From assembly GCF_003605645.1 (NCBI RefSeq), contig NZ_QVMU01000003.1:203404-267403 (forward strand): DNA of 64,000 nt, given 5' to 3'. Under the pieces are notes generated by a model, which saw only the letters and a list, made by a program, of their open reading frames with translations, searched no databases and had not been told where the DNA came from. This document shows, in pieces, positions 47,022 to 54,967 of this stretch (positions are counted from its first letter, which is position 1; the number at the start of each line of letters is the position of its first letter). The translations under genes and the position numbers were made by a program. The DNA comes from Vibrio sinensis. GTDB lineage: Bacteria > Pseudomonadota > Gammaproteobacteria > Enterobacterales > Vibrionaceae.

Positions 47022-47585
47022 GTGTCAATTATTCAATTTTTTGGAAAGAAAAAGTCTACCTCTCCGGTCAACTCGGATATGGACAAACAAAGAAAATATG
47101 AAGCTCTTGTGCGAGCTTATCATCGAGATCTCTATCGCTACGCCTACTGGCTGTGCAAAGACAAAACCATTGCGGAAGATCTGGTTCAAGAAACCTGTCT
47201 ACGCGCTTGGAAGTCTCTTGACAGTTTACAAGATGAAAAAGCGGCAAAATCTTGGCTAATTACAATATTACGCCGAGAAAATGCTCGCCGTTTTGAACGC
47301 AAGCAATTTGATCTGGTTGATATCGATGATTATGGTAATGATGCTAAAGTCAGCGACGATGCCCACCACCAATCAGAGTGGGTTCATGCTCAAATTATGC
47401 AGCTTGAAGAGGATTATCGTGAACCTCTCTTTCTCCAGGTCGTTGGTGGCTTTAGCGGGGATGAGATTAGTACGATATTAGGATTAAACAAAAACACGGT
47501 CATGACGCGTCTTTTCAGAGCGAGGAATCAGCTAAAAGAGAGACTGGATTCTGAGACCAATCATAGAGGGCAGCAAAATGGATGA
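47022..47585 (+). CDS. ECF-type RNA polymerase sigma factor
   Basis: 187 residues with region 2 (YEALVRAYHRDLYRYAYWLCKDKTIAEDLVQETCLRAWKSLDSL, about 28-75) and region 4 (EDYREPLFLQVVGGFSGDEISTILGLNKNTVMTRLFRARNQLKERL, about 125-175); no regions 1 or 3. GTG start with CGGAGG at 47011-47016. Its end overlaps the DUF3379 gene by eight bases, the usual sigma and anti-sigma arrangement. Promoter targets are unknown. Lies between fad and fadL genes. Confidence 0.92.
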   Translation: MSIIQFFGKKKSTSPVNSDMDKQRKYEALVRAYHRDLYRYAYWLCKDKTIAEDLVQETCLRAWKSLDSLQDEKAAKSWLITILRRENARRFERKQFDLVDIDDYGNDAKVSDDAHHQSEWVHAQIMQLEEDYREPLFLQVVGGFSGDEISTILGLNKNTVMTRLFRARNQLKERLDSETNHRGQQNG

Positions 47586-48309
47586 ACTGGAATTTCGCCG
47601 CCGCATCATGTCCGATCCAAAGCAGCGTGACGCTGATCTCTTGGACGCGATAAAAACCAATGACGCAAACAGTAAATTTGCCGATGATATTTTCGACCTT
47701 GACGCACAAATCAGCAAAGCGATGAACGTGGACGTTCCTGAAGATTTAGTTGACCGAATTTTGTTCAATCAATCTTCATCAATGGAATCTAATGTAATTA
47801 AACCGGATTTTGTTAAACGTTCAATGGCAATGGCCGCTTCCGTCGCTTTTGTCGTTGGCTTACTCGTCGGACAGGTAAACTGGGGAAATGTTGTTGTTAC
47901 ACCTGCACAAGCGAGCTTAGCCGATACGGCAATACAGCACGTTTTAGAAGAGCAACCGTTTATTGATAATCTTGATGAACAAGTGAGCGTGGCACAAATC
48001 AACGCTAAGATGTCACCCTTTGAGCATCATCTAGGGCATAACTTCCCATACCATGTCTATTACTTAAACCACTGTGGGTTTGGCAACTCCAATGCTCTGC
48101 ATATGGTTTTTCAAGGTGAAAAAGGCAAGGTCACTCTCTTTTTGACCAACAAAACGAGTCAGAAAGTGGAAGATTTTACTCAACAAGGGATGTCTGGCGT
48201 CATCGAACCGATTGGCAATACCAGTTTAATTCTGGTGGGCGACAAAGGTGAAGATGTTGCTAAAATCAGCGAAAAAATCGCAAATCTTATAAAGCCCGGC
48301 AATATATAG
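47578..48309 (+). CDS. DUF3379 membrane protein, probable anti-sigma factor
   Basis: 243 residues. Cytoplasmic N-terminus (MDELEFRRRIMSDPKQRDADLLDAIKTN), one membrane helix at about 82-102 (MAMAASVAFVVGLLVGQV), and an extracytoplasmic domain (about 110-243) with a lone His-rich PFEHHLGHNFPYHVYYLNHCGFGN segment. Translationally coupled to the ECF sigma gene, with single-pass topology typical of anti-sigma factors. The anti-sigma role is inferred from context; the family is DUF3379. Confidence 0.8.
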   Translation: MDELEFRRRIMSDPKQRDADLLDAIKTNDANSKFADDIFDLDAQISKAMNVDVPEDLVDRILFNQSSSMESNVIKPDFVKRSMAMAASVAFVVGLLVGQVNWGNVVVTPAQASLADTAIQHVLEEQPFIDNLDEQVSVAQINAKMSPFEHHLGHNFPYHVYYLNHCGFGNSNALHMVFQGEKGKVTLFLTNKTSQKVEDFTQQGMSGVIEPIGNTSLILVGDKGEDVAKISEKIANLIKPGNI

Positions 48310-48442
48310 AAATTAGGCCTGAACATGAATTTCAGGCCAATTTTTTAAAGCAAAAGTAGAGCATAGACTCTAAAAAGGCTAGTTTTCCAGCTTTTTCCTG
48401 CAAGATGACCATCATTTCATTAATTTTCCCCTCAAATTTGGC

Positions 48443-48458
48443 AATGGTCGGATTTGTT
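48443..48458. promoter_or_regulatory. FadR-like site upstream of fadL (first copy)
   Basis: AATGGTCGGATTTGTT agrees with the E. coli-type site ACTGGTCGGACCTGTT at 13 of 16 positions, just upstream of a -10-like TATACT (48464-48469). Confidence 0.5.
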
Positions 48459-48551
48459 TATTCTATACTCCAGACTAGGATCAGCCCCACTGAGCATTTG
48501 CTCAAGTGTAACGCCCATTTAGAGGCGATATATAAAAAGGAAAAAGCAAAA

Positions 48552-49781
48552 ATGAACAACTCGCGTCTGTTTAAAAAATCACTATTAGCAGTGACGATTG
48601 CAACAACTACACTAGCCTCTCAGCAAGCTCTTGCTGCTGGCTTCCAACTTAATGCGCAATCAGCAACCGGCATCGGCCGTGCATTTGCTGGTGACGCAGT
48701 TATCGCTGATAACGCCTCTGTAATGGCACGTAACCCTGCAGCGATGGCACTATTTGACAAAATGGAACTGTCTGTTGGTTTCGAAAGCATCACTTCTTTG
48801 ATTGATGTTAAAGATGCCAAGTATTTTGGCCAACCTGTAGCTGATACTGATGATGTCGGTGGTACTTCAATTGCACCTAACATCCACCTTATCGTTCCAG
48901 TTAATGACAAATTCGCTTGGGGTGTAGACCTTTACTCAAATTTTGGCACCAAAACTGAATTTGCTGATGACTACGCGGCTGAAGTATATGGTGGCTTAAC
49001 TGATGTTAAAAGCTTCAATATTGGCCTAGCAGGCTCTTACCGTGTTAACGAGCAACTTTCATTCGGTGCTGGTTTAGACATCATCTATGGCCAAGGTACA
49101 ATGAAGCGTTCAGCTCCTGGTTCGAAAGGAACTGTTAACCTTCTAAATGTGGATAAAGCTGATGGTTGGGCACTCGGTTTTAACGTTGGTACGGTTTATG
49201 AAGTGGATGAAAATAACCGTTTTGGTTTAGCGTACCACTACAGCCCAGAATTCGAAGCTGAAGATGATAAAGGCCAAAAAATTACACTGCCTTTACCAAG
49301 TATTGCTGAATTCTCTGGTTTCCACAAAATCGAAGAGACTAAATTTGCGGTCCACTACTCGATTCAGTACATTGGCTGGAGTGACTTCGATCAAATTGAA
49401 TTCCGCAATTTAGATCTACAAACTTCACCAATCGGCGGTATGGCTGGTTCTTATGACAAGCCTTACCAATGGCAAGATGGTTGGCACTACGCAATTGGTG
49501 GTACTTACTATCTAAACCGCGATTGGACGCTACGCGCAGGTTACATGTACGACACGAGCGCACAAGACCAAGTAACTTCAATCTCTGTACCTGATTCTGA
49601 TCGCCAATGGCTATCGGCTGGCTTCACATACAACATCAATGAAGCATCAAATGTTGACTTTGGTTTCACTTACCTAATGGGTGATGATGTTGAAGTAAGT
49701 GAAACTGCAGCTGGTCCATTAACAGCGACAACACATGCTGACGCAATCCTAATGGGCCTACAATACAGCCGCAGCTTCTAA
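48552..49781 (+). CDS. fadL: FadL-type outer-membrane fatty acid transporter, copy 1
   Basis: 409 residues from the ATG at 48552, preceded by AAAGGAAAAAGC. Signal peptide 1-28 (ending QQALA). The mature N-terminus AGFQLNAQSATGIGRAFAGDAVIADNASVMARNPAAMALF is the FadL plug hatch with the conserved NPA motif; the rest alternates beta-strands to a final aromatic LMGLQYSRSF, as outer-membrane barrels require. Takes up long-chain fatty acids. The in-frame upstream extension to 48405 is not protein-like. Separated from copy 2 by a terminator. Confidence 0.93.
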   Translation: MNNSRLFKKSLLAVTIATTTLASQQALAAGFQLNAQSATGIGRAFAGDAVIADNASVMARNPAAMALFDKMELSVGFESITSLIDVKDAKYFGQPVADTDDVGGTSIAPNIHLIVPVNDKFAWGVDLYSNFGTKTEFADDYAAEVYGGLTDVKSFNIGLAGSYRVNEQLSFGAGLDIIYGQGTMKRSAPGSKGTVNLLNVDKADGWALGFNVGTVYEVDENNRFGLAYHYSPEFEAEDDKGQKITLPLPSIAEFSGFHKIEETKFAVHYSIQYIGWSDFDQIEFRNLDLQTSPIGGMAGSYDKPYQWQDGWHYAIGGTYYLNRDWTLRAGYMYDTSAQDQVTSISVPDSDRQWLSAGFTYNINEASNVDFGFTYLMGDDVEVSETAAGPLTATTHADAILMGLQYSRSF

Positions 49782-49804
49782 TTTAAGCGAACGCAACTAA
49801 CTTC

Positions 49805-49830
49805 AAAGGCTGGTTTTTCCAGCCTTTTTT
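49805..49830 (+). terminator. Terminator after fadL copy 1
   Basis: AAGGCTGG and CCAGCCTT around TTTTT, with a T6 run. Confidence 0.88.
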
Positions 49831-49893
49831 ATATCTAAAAACACTCGCACAATCTCTCTTCACTAAAAACATATCTCACATTTCGCTATTTGA

Positions 49894-49941
49894 GCGTACA
49901 TCCGTACATATAAACACAAGTTTCACATAACAAATGTACGC
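49894..49941. repeat. GTACAT repeats upstream of fadL copy 2
   Basis: GCGTACAT (49894-49901) and ATGTACGC (49934-49941) are exact inverted 8-mers; a third GTACAT lies at 49904-49909 in direct orientation. Just upstream of a FadR-type site. Confidence 0.5.
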
Positions 49942-49950
49942 CGAAAAGAG

Positions 49951-49966
49951 ACTGGTTCGACCTGTT
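49951..49966. promoter_or_regulatory. FadR-type site upstream of fadL copy 2
   Basis: ACTGGTTCGACCTGTT matches ACTGGTCGGACCTGTT at 14 of 16 positions, about 145 bases before the start codon. Confidence 0.6.
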
Positions 49967-50109
49967 AAACCAGATTTATTCACTTTAAAATGATTTTTGT
50001 GTCGAATTTTATTCTAAATTCTCACAATTTTGACTTTTTCATTTCTAAAGTAATAACTCTAAAACTATCATCTCGCCACCATATAAAACGACATTCAGCG
50101 AACATTATA

Positions 50110-51399
50110 ATGAAAATGAATAAGACTCTTCTGTCACTAGCAGTGGCTTGTGGTTTGGTAACAACGTCAGCAAGCGTTAACGCAGCAGGCTTTCAGCTTG
50201 CAGAATACTCAGCGACAGGCTTAGGCCGTGCGTACGCTGGTGAAGCGGCAATGGCTGACAATGCAAGCTCACAATGGCGTAACCCAGCGTTGCTGACTTA
50301 CCTAGAAGGTACTCAAATTTCGACTGGTGCGATTTATGTGAACCCAAATATTGATATCAATGGTACAAGCACTTACGCCAAAAATGCACTACCAGCAAGC
50401 TCTGATGATTTTGCTCACGATGCTGTTATCCCAAACTTCTATGTTTCTCATAAATACTCAGATAAATTTGCTATTGGTTTTGCTTTAGGCACCAACTACG
50501 GAATGGAAACCGACCTTGGCAAAGATTTTGCGGCTGCCAATCACGGCAACCAAGCGAGCGTTTATTCTGTAGAAGCAAACCTAAATGCCGCTTATCAACT
50601 AACTAACGCTGTTAGCATTGGTGGTGGCGTACGTTACATCACTGCTGACGGTAGCTTTGGTGCAGTAGCATCACCTCAGAACCAAATTCCATTAGTTAAG
50701 CCAGGTTCAAACCTCAAATATATGGAAGGCGAAGATACGGCTTGGGGTTGGCAAGTGGGTTCTGTTTGGCAAATCAATGAAGCTAACCGCGTTGGCTTTA
50801 CCTACAAATCTGAGGTTGACTTAACTCTTGAAGGTCATGCTACTGGTGCTGGTTTCAATCTATTTAAGCCTGCAAAGCATGATATTCAAATTCCAGGCTC
50901 AATGAAGCTTGCATTACCAGCTACTGCTGAACTTGCTAGTTTCCATCAGCTAACTGATAAATTAGCGATTCACACTAGCATCAACTGGACAGATTGGAGC
51001 AGCTTCAAAAAGTTAGAAGCTAACTTATCAGATAGAAGTGATCCTGTATTAATCAAAGAAGAAAACTGGGAAGACAATTACCGCTTTGCAATTGGTTCTA
51101 CTTACCAGATGAATTCCAAATTATCACTACGTACAGGTGTTGCTTATGATACATCTGCAGTGAGTGAAGAACATCGCACCGCCACTATTCCAGAAACTGA
51201 TCGCCTATGGTTGAGCCTAGGTGCAGGTTACCAATGGTCAGAACAACTTAACTTAGATGCTGGCTTCACTTACATCATTGCGAAAGATGCAAAAATGTCT
51301 GAGTCGGATTTAGGTGCAGATATGTTTGGTGGTTCATTTGACGGTGAAGTAACAGGTAGTATCTGGCTAATCGGTGTGCAAGCGAACTACAAGTTCTAA
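50110..51399 (+). CDS. fadL: FadL-type outer-membrane fatty acid transporter, copy 2
   Basis: 429 residues from the ATG at 50110 (50116 is also possible). Signal peptide 1-25 (ending SVNA), then AGFQLAEYSATGLGRAYAGEAAMADNASSQWRNPALLTYL, clearly paralogous to copy 1. The barrel ends in LIGVQANYKF. The two copies differ widely after the hatch, so the duplication is old and substrate range may differ. No good ribosome site is visible. It has its own upstream region and terminator, so it is regulated separately from copy 1. Confidence 0.92.
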   Translation: MKMNKTLLSLAVACGLVTTSASVNAAGFQLAEYSATGLGRAYAGEAAMADNASSQWRNPALLTYLEGTQISTGAIYVNPNIDINGTSTYAKNALPASSDDFAHDAVIPNFYVSHKYSDKFAIGFALGTNYGMETDLGKDFAAANHGNQASVYSVEANLNAAYQLTNAVSIGGGVRYITADGSFGAVASPQNQIPLVKPGSNLKYMEGEDTAWGWQVGSVWQINEANRVGFTYKSEVDLTLEGHATGAGFNLFKPAKHDIQIPGSMKLALPATAELASFHQLTDKLAIHTSINWTDWSSFKKLEANLSDRSDPVLIKEENWEDNYRFAIGSTYQMNSKLSLRTGVAYDTSAVSEEHRTATIPETDRLWLSLGAGYQWSEQLNLDAGFTYIIAKDAKMSESDLGADMFGGSFDGEVTGSIWLIGVQANYKF

Positions 51400-51425
51400 G
51401 CATACAAACACCTATTAGATATGAG

Positions 51426-51455
51426 AAAGGCTTGGTAAATACCAAGCCTTTTTTA
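51426..51455 (+). terminator. Terminator after fadL copy 2
   Basis: AAGGCTTGGT and ACCAAGCCTT around AAAT, followed by T-rich sequence; its end touches the MITE. Confidence 0.88.
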
Positions 51456-51617
51456 TACCAATCAGGATAAGTAAGTGGTCAGAAAATTGCGCAAGGAAAA
51501 TCGCTTAGAACTAGGCGCAGATTGCCGCTAACTAGTTATTCTAATTACAAAATCTGCAACAACGTTATCAGCGATTTTAATCAGCAAGAATGATCAAAGA
51601 CTTATGCTGATTGGTAT
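51455..51617. mobile_element. MITE-like palindromic repeat of vibrio type
   Basis: 163-bp element with exact 10-bp terminal inverted repeats ATACCAATCA / TGATTGGTAT. Internal segments are complementary too (AAAATCGCT with AGCGATTTT; GCAGATT with AATCTGC), so it folds into one long hairpin. No coding capacity. It resembles a repeat I recall as dispersed in many vibrio genomes. Confidence 0.8.
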
Positions 51618-51710
51618 TACGTTCGTTACTTCGAGAATAACCAACCTGTCCAAAAGTAAGCAACTTCTGTAAACAACTCTCGCCATTCAACTCTCTTTCT
51701 CAAAAGCAAA

Positions 51711-51862
51711 ATACCCAAGTAATTGGCGTTGCTACTAGGCGACAAGCGAATGAATCCCTATGAGCATAGATAACGATACATAAAATATGGTGACTAGCGT
51801 GAAAGAGTGCAGTCAACAACATATCACTGTAGCAACACAGCAACGTCAAGTACGACGTTAGT
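51711..51862. repeat. ERIC-like intergenic repeat, copy 2
   Basis: Begins ATACCCAAGTAATTGGCG and contains CTAGGCGACAAGCGAATGA, TGAGCATAG and GAGTGCAGTCAACAAC, ending GCAACGTCAAGTACGACG. Same family as 15333-15448, about 35 bases longer, with extra sequence near the 3' end. It abuts the mlaA stop. Confidence 0.78.
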
Positions 51863-51870
51863 ACACAGAG

Positions 51871-52650
51871 TTATAGGTCCTCTAAATACTCATCCAAATA
51901 CGCTTCCTCTTGCGCGTCATAATCATCCCCTGTCACCTCAGCTTTAAAATCTTGGCGCTGAAGATAAACATCACGAGTTAACACGTATGGATCTGGCGAA
52001 TTTTCGAGTTGCGCTTCTTGGTTCACGAGTGCTGCACGAGTTTCCATGCCCTCTAATGCCCATTTGCCAATACCTGCCCAAATATTCAGATAAGAGAGCG
52101 GTACATACAAACCATCCACGACATCGACACTTTCACGTACTGTCCATGGACCATAGCCTGGGACCATGACGTAAGGGCCGTTACCTACCCCATAGTGCCC
52201 GACTGCATCACTAAAGGCGCGGTCATCCTGATCCTTGATGCCAGCTGCTGTGGCAATATCAAAGATGCCGAAAATACCAAAGCCGGTATTAATCCAGAAA
52301 CGGTTAAAATTATCGAGTGCTTGTCGACCATTTCCCATCAATAAGTTATTCACCATACTAGATGGTTCATCTAAGTTTCCTAATACGTTGGCAACTCCAG
52401 TTCTAATCGGACTAGGGACGTAATTGACATAAGCGAGGGAAACGGGGCGAACTAGGTATGGGTCAAGGTAATCATAATTAATTGCCCACATTGAACGGTT
52501 AAACCCTTCAAACGGGTCATAGACTTGAGACGTTGTTATTTCGGCTTGGTTTTCGTTGTCATTGTCACTTTTTTCAGGCGCGCTGGCACAACCGGCTAAT
52601 AACGCCACTGACAATAACGATATCCATATACGAGAATTAGAGCTATTCAT
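51871..52650 (-). CDS. mlaA: Phospholipid-retention lipoprotein MlaA (VacJ)
   Basis: 259 residues. Lipobox LLAGC gives Cys21. The MlaA core follows: YDPFEGFNRSMWAINYDYLDPYLVRPVSLAYVNYVPSPIRTGVANVLGNLDEP, then NTGFGIFGIFDIATAAGI and YGVGNGPYVMVPGYGPWTVRE. It removes phospholipids from the outer leaflet of the outer membrane through the Mla pathway; acidic C-terminal tail. The ATG at 52650 is chosen over 52665, which lies at the T-tract of the ccm terminator. Next to fadL, as in other vibrios. Confidence 0.94.
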   Translation of the reverse strand: MNSSNSRIWISLLSVALLAGCASAPEKSDNDNENQAEITTSQVYDPFEGFNRSMWAINYDYLDPYLVRPVSLAYVNYVPSPIRTGVANVLGNLDEPSSMVNNLLMGNGRQALDNFNRFWINTGFGIFGIFDIATAAGIKDQDDRAFSDAVGHYGVGNGPYVMVPGYGPWTVRESVDVVDGLYVPLSYLNIWAGIGKWALEGMETRAALVNQEAQLENSPDPYVLTRDVYLQRQDFKAEVTGDDYDAQEEAYLDEYLEDL

Positions 52651-52664
52651 TATTATAATTTCCA

Positions 52665-52690
52665 TAAAAAAACCGGTGAAAATCACCGGC
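52665..52690 (-). terminator. Terminator of the ccm operon
   Basis: On the minus strand CCGGTGA and TCACCGG around a short loop with T7. It ends only about 15 bases before mlaA. Confidence 0.85.
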
Positions 52691-52719
52691 TTTTATCAAG
52701 CGTTCATAAGCAACAATGA

Positions 52720-53937
52720 TTAATACTGCTTATCAACGATAACTTCAACTGGCTCACCCATTTTAGCGGTTTCGCTCTCACCAAACCAGTCCCCATCTTT
52801 AGTAGCGACATTACCATCACTATCCAAACGGACTCGAACGATATATTCCTCTAGCTGAGACAACTTTCGCCCTTGCATCATGCTGTTTGTATCATCTAAT
52901 ACCACAGTACGAGGGAACGTTCCTAGCGGATAACGAGCTGCAGCAACTGGCATTGGTGAACCATCTGCAGTATGAACTGAGACAATCACCACAGCATCAT
53001 CAGTCGTATTAACTTGATCAGCCAATGAGATAGTAACCGGTACTGATGTACCTTTAATACTCGTTGCGCCCATTTGCTTCTGAGCGTTTTCGATACTGCG
53101 TGACAACATTTCGTAACGCTCATCTTGCGGGCCGATCATTTGCTGCATAATGCTCCAATAACGCACGGCTGCATCAAAGTCTTTACGCTGGTACGCATCA
53201 AAAGCGAGCAATGAGAATACACGAATGTCTACATAGTCATGCTGAATCAAGTTACCTAACAATGAACGAGCTTTATCTTGATCGACATCGTCTTGAGATA
53301 ACATCAACGCTTGTGCGTAACCCAATTGAATATCTTGGTTTGTGTTATCCAACTCATAGGCTTTTTTCATAGAGCCGATTGCAGTAGTTACGTCGCGGTT
53401 TGCTAATGCAATTCGACCTAACAACAACCATCCTGTTGAATCATTAGGTTCATAGTACAGACGGGTACGTAGTGCGAGAGTTAGATCTTCCATCTCATCA
53501 GTGCTCAGTTCACCACTTTGTGGCGACATAAGCTTTTTCGACAATGCTGGTAAATTGCCACTCACATCTTGCCACTGCTTAACTGCATCAGCCGCACCAA
53601 ATTTCGCGTACATACCATAAGATAGAGCAACCACTAGCACCACTGACGGTATCAATACCGCAAGGGGATGAATGCTGGTTTCTTCTGATTTCGCTGCCTC
53701 ATTGGGGATGTCATCCAATAGAGACTGCTTTAGGTCAGCGATTAAATCCTGCTGATTTTCAACAAGACCTTCTTCCGTCTCCTCTTTCAACTCTGAAAGA
53801 CGATCCTTATAAAGGGCTTTATTTAGCTCATCACGCAACGCTTCATCATGATTTGATTTTTTGTTAATGATTGGCAATGCAATCAAAACAATACTCATCA
53901 CTATGAGAATGATCGAAGCTATCCAAAATAACGTCAT
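52720..53937 (-). CDS. ccmI: Cytochrome c maturation protein CcmI
   Basis: 405 residues. Two membrane helices (about 3-23 and 92-112) flank a cytoplasmic helical loop (CcmI-1), followed by a periplasmic TPR region (about 150-285; GWLLLGRIALANRDVTTAIGSMKKAYELDNTNQDIQLGYAQALM) and a C-terminal beta domain. It chaperones apocytochrome c to CcmF/CcmH. Fusion length is typical where CcmH is short. Overlaps ccmH by one base. Confidence 0.93.
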   Translation of the reverse strand: MTLFWIASIILIVMSIVLIALPIINKKSNHDEALRDELNKALYKDRLSELKEETEEGLVENQQDLIADLKQSLLDDIPNEAAKSEETSIHPLAVLIPSVVLVVALSYGMYAKFGAADAVKQWQDVSGNLPALSKKLMSPQSGELSTDEMEDLTLALRTRLYYEPNDSTGWLLLGRIALANRDVTTAIGSMKKAYELDNTNQDIQLGYAQALMLSQDDVDQDKARSLLGNLIQHDYVDIRVFSLLAFDAYQRKDFDAAVRYWSIMQQMIGPQDERYEMLSRSIENAQKQMGATSIKGTSVPVTISLADQVNTTDDAVVIVSVHTADGSPMPVAAARYPLGTFPRTVVLDDTNSMMQGRKLSQLEEYIVRVRLDSDGNVATKDGDWFGESETAKMGEPVEVIVDKQY

Positions 53938-54416
53938 TATTGCTTGTCTCCGTCATTCTTTTCGTCAAGTAAGGCGTTAAAGCGATCTTCTTTACTCGAA
54001 TCCCAATTTGCCTCAGCCAATTTCGCTTTTTTGTTGCGTCGGCTACGAACAATGATAAAACCAAACCCAATAACAACCACGGCCAGAGGCCCTAGCCATA
54101 GTATTGAGGTTAATGGCGTCAAAGGAGGATTGTAAGTCACAAAGTTACCATAACGAGCAATCATGTAATCGACGATTTCGTCTTCTGATTTGCCCTGCTT
54201 TGTCATTTCATACACTTTATGACGCAAGTCTTGTGCAAGCTCTGCATTTGAATCTGCGATGGTGTTATTTTGACACTTAGGACAGCGCAAGGTATTACCC
54301 AAGTCTTTGAATTGCTGTTCTTGCTCAACACTATCAAACTCATACACCTCTATGGCAGCGCTCGCTACCATAGAAAATGTTAGAGAGGCAATAAGGGCTA
54401 ACATTAGCTTTTTCAT
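53937..54416 (-). CDS. ccmH: Cytochrome c maturation protein CcmH
   Basis: 159 residues. Signal peptide 1-20, then a thioredoxin-independent LRCPKCQNNTIADSNAELA motif with Cys45 and Cys48 that reduces apocytochrome CXXCH cysteines, and a C-terminal membrane helix (about 104-124). The E. coli-type second half is absent and supplied by CcmI. Overlaps ccmG by four bases. Confidence 0.95.
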   Translation of the reverse strand: MKKLMLALIASLTFSMVASAAIEVYEFDSVEQEQQFKDLGNTLRCPKCQNNTIADSNAELAQDLRHKVYEMTKQGKSEDEIVDYMIARYGNFVTYNPPLTPLTSILWLGPLAVVVIGFGFIIVRSRRNKKAKLAEANWDSSKEDRFNALLDEKNDGDKQ

Positions 54417-54964
54417 TGCTTCGCTTCCTCAATCAACTGATCGTACATTGGCTTTAGTTTTTCGCTCCAATTACGAGGGTTCACATCCCCCACATGGCGA
54501 TAGCGAATCACACCATTTGCGTCAATCAAAAATGTTTCAGGGGCTCCATAGACACCTAAATCAAGACCAAGCATCCCATTGCCATCAAATAAGCTGATCA
54601 AATACGGATTACCTAAGTCGTTCAACCAACCCACCGCTTTATCACGCTGATCTTTATAGTTCAGGCCGATAATTTTAACGCCCTGACCAGCAAGTTGATT
54701 TAAGTATTGGTGCTCTGCATAACAGGTTGGGCACCAGGTTGCCCATACATTGAGCAACAATGGTTCACCTTTAAAAATAGCCTGATCGTAAACCTTACCT
54801 GGTTCCGCTAAATCTTCTAAGTGGAACTCAGGGACTGTTTTACCAACTAAAACTGATTCAAGTTTTGTTGGATCATCGCCCTCTGAATTCTTAACCAATT
54901 GAGTCGCAAAAATTGCAACTAGGCCTAAAAAGACAATCAGTGGAATAAATAGAGATTTCTTCAT
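54413..54964 (-). CDS. ccmG: Thiol:disulfide interchange protein CcmG (DsbE)
   Basis: 183 residues. N-terminal membrane anchor (about 4-23), then a thioredoxin fold with active site WCPTC (Cys78, Cys81) and the cis-proline GAPETFLID segment. It keeps apocytochrome thiols reduced. Directly after ccmF. Confidence 0.96.
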   Translation of the reverse strand: MKKSLFIPLIVFLGLVAIFATQLVKNSEGDDPTKLESVLVGKTVPEFHLEDLAEPGKVYDQAIFKGEPLLLNVWATWCPTCYAEHQYLNQLAGQGVKIIGLNYKDQRDKAVGWLNDLGNPYLISLFDGNGMLGLDLGVYGAPETFLIDANGVIRYRHVGDVNPRNWSEKLKPMYDQLIEEAKQ

Positions 54965-54967
54965 TAT

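Noticed and set aside
48405..48551. N-terminal extension of the first FadL
   Set aside because: It would bury the signal peptide; the region contains promoter and FadR-like elements.
49905..49940. CRP site upstream of fadL copy 2
   Set aside because: One half-site (TGTGA on the minus strand) is good but the other half does not match.
49990..50109. N-terminal extension of the second FadL
   Set aside because: Same reason: the signal peptide begins at MKMNKTLL, and the extension is AT-rich leader.
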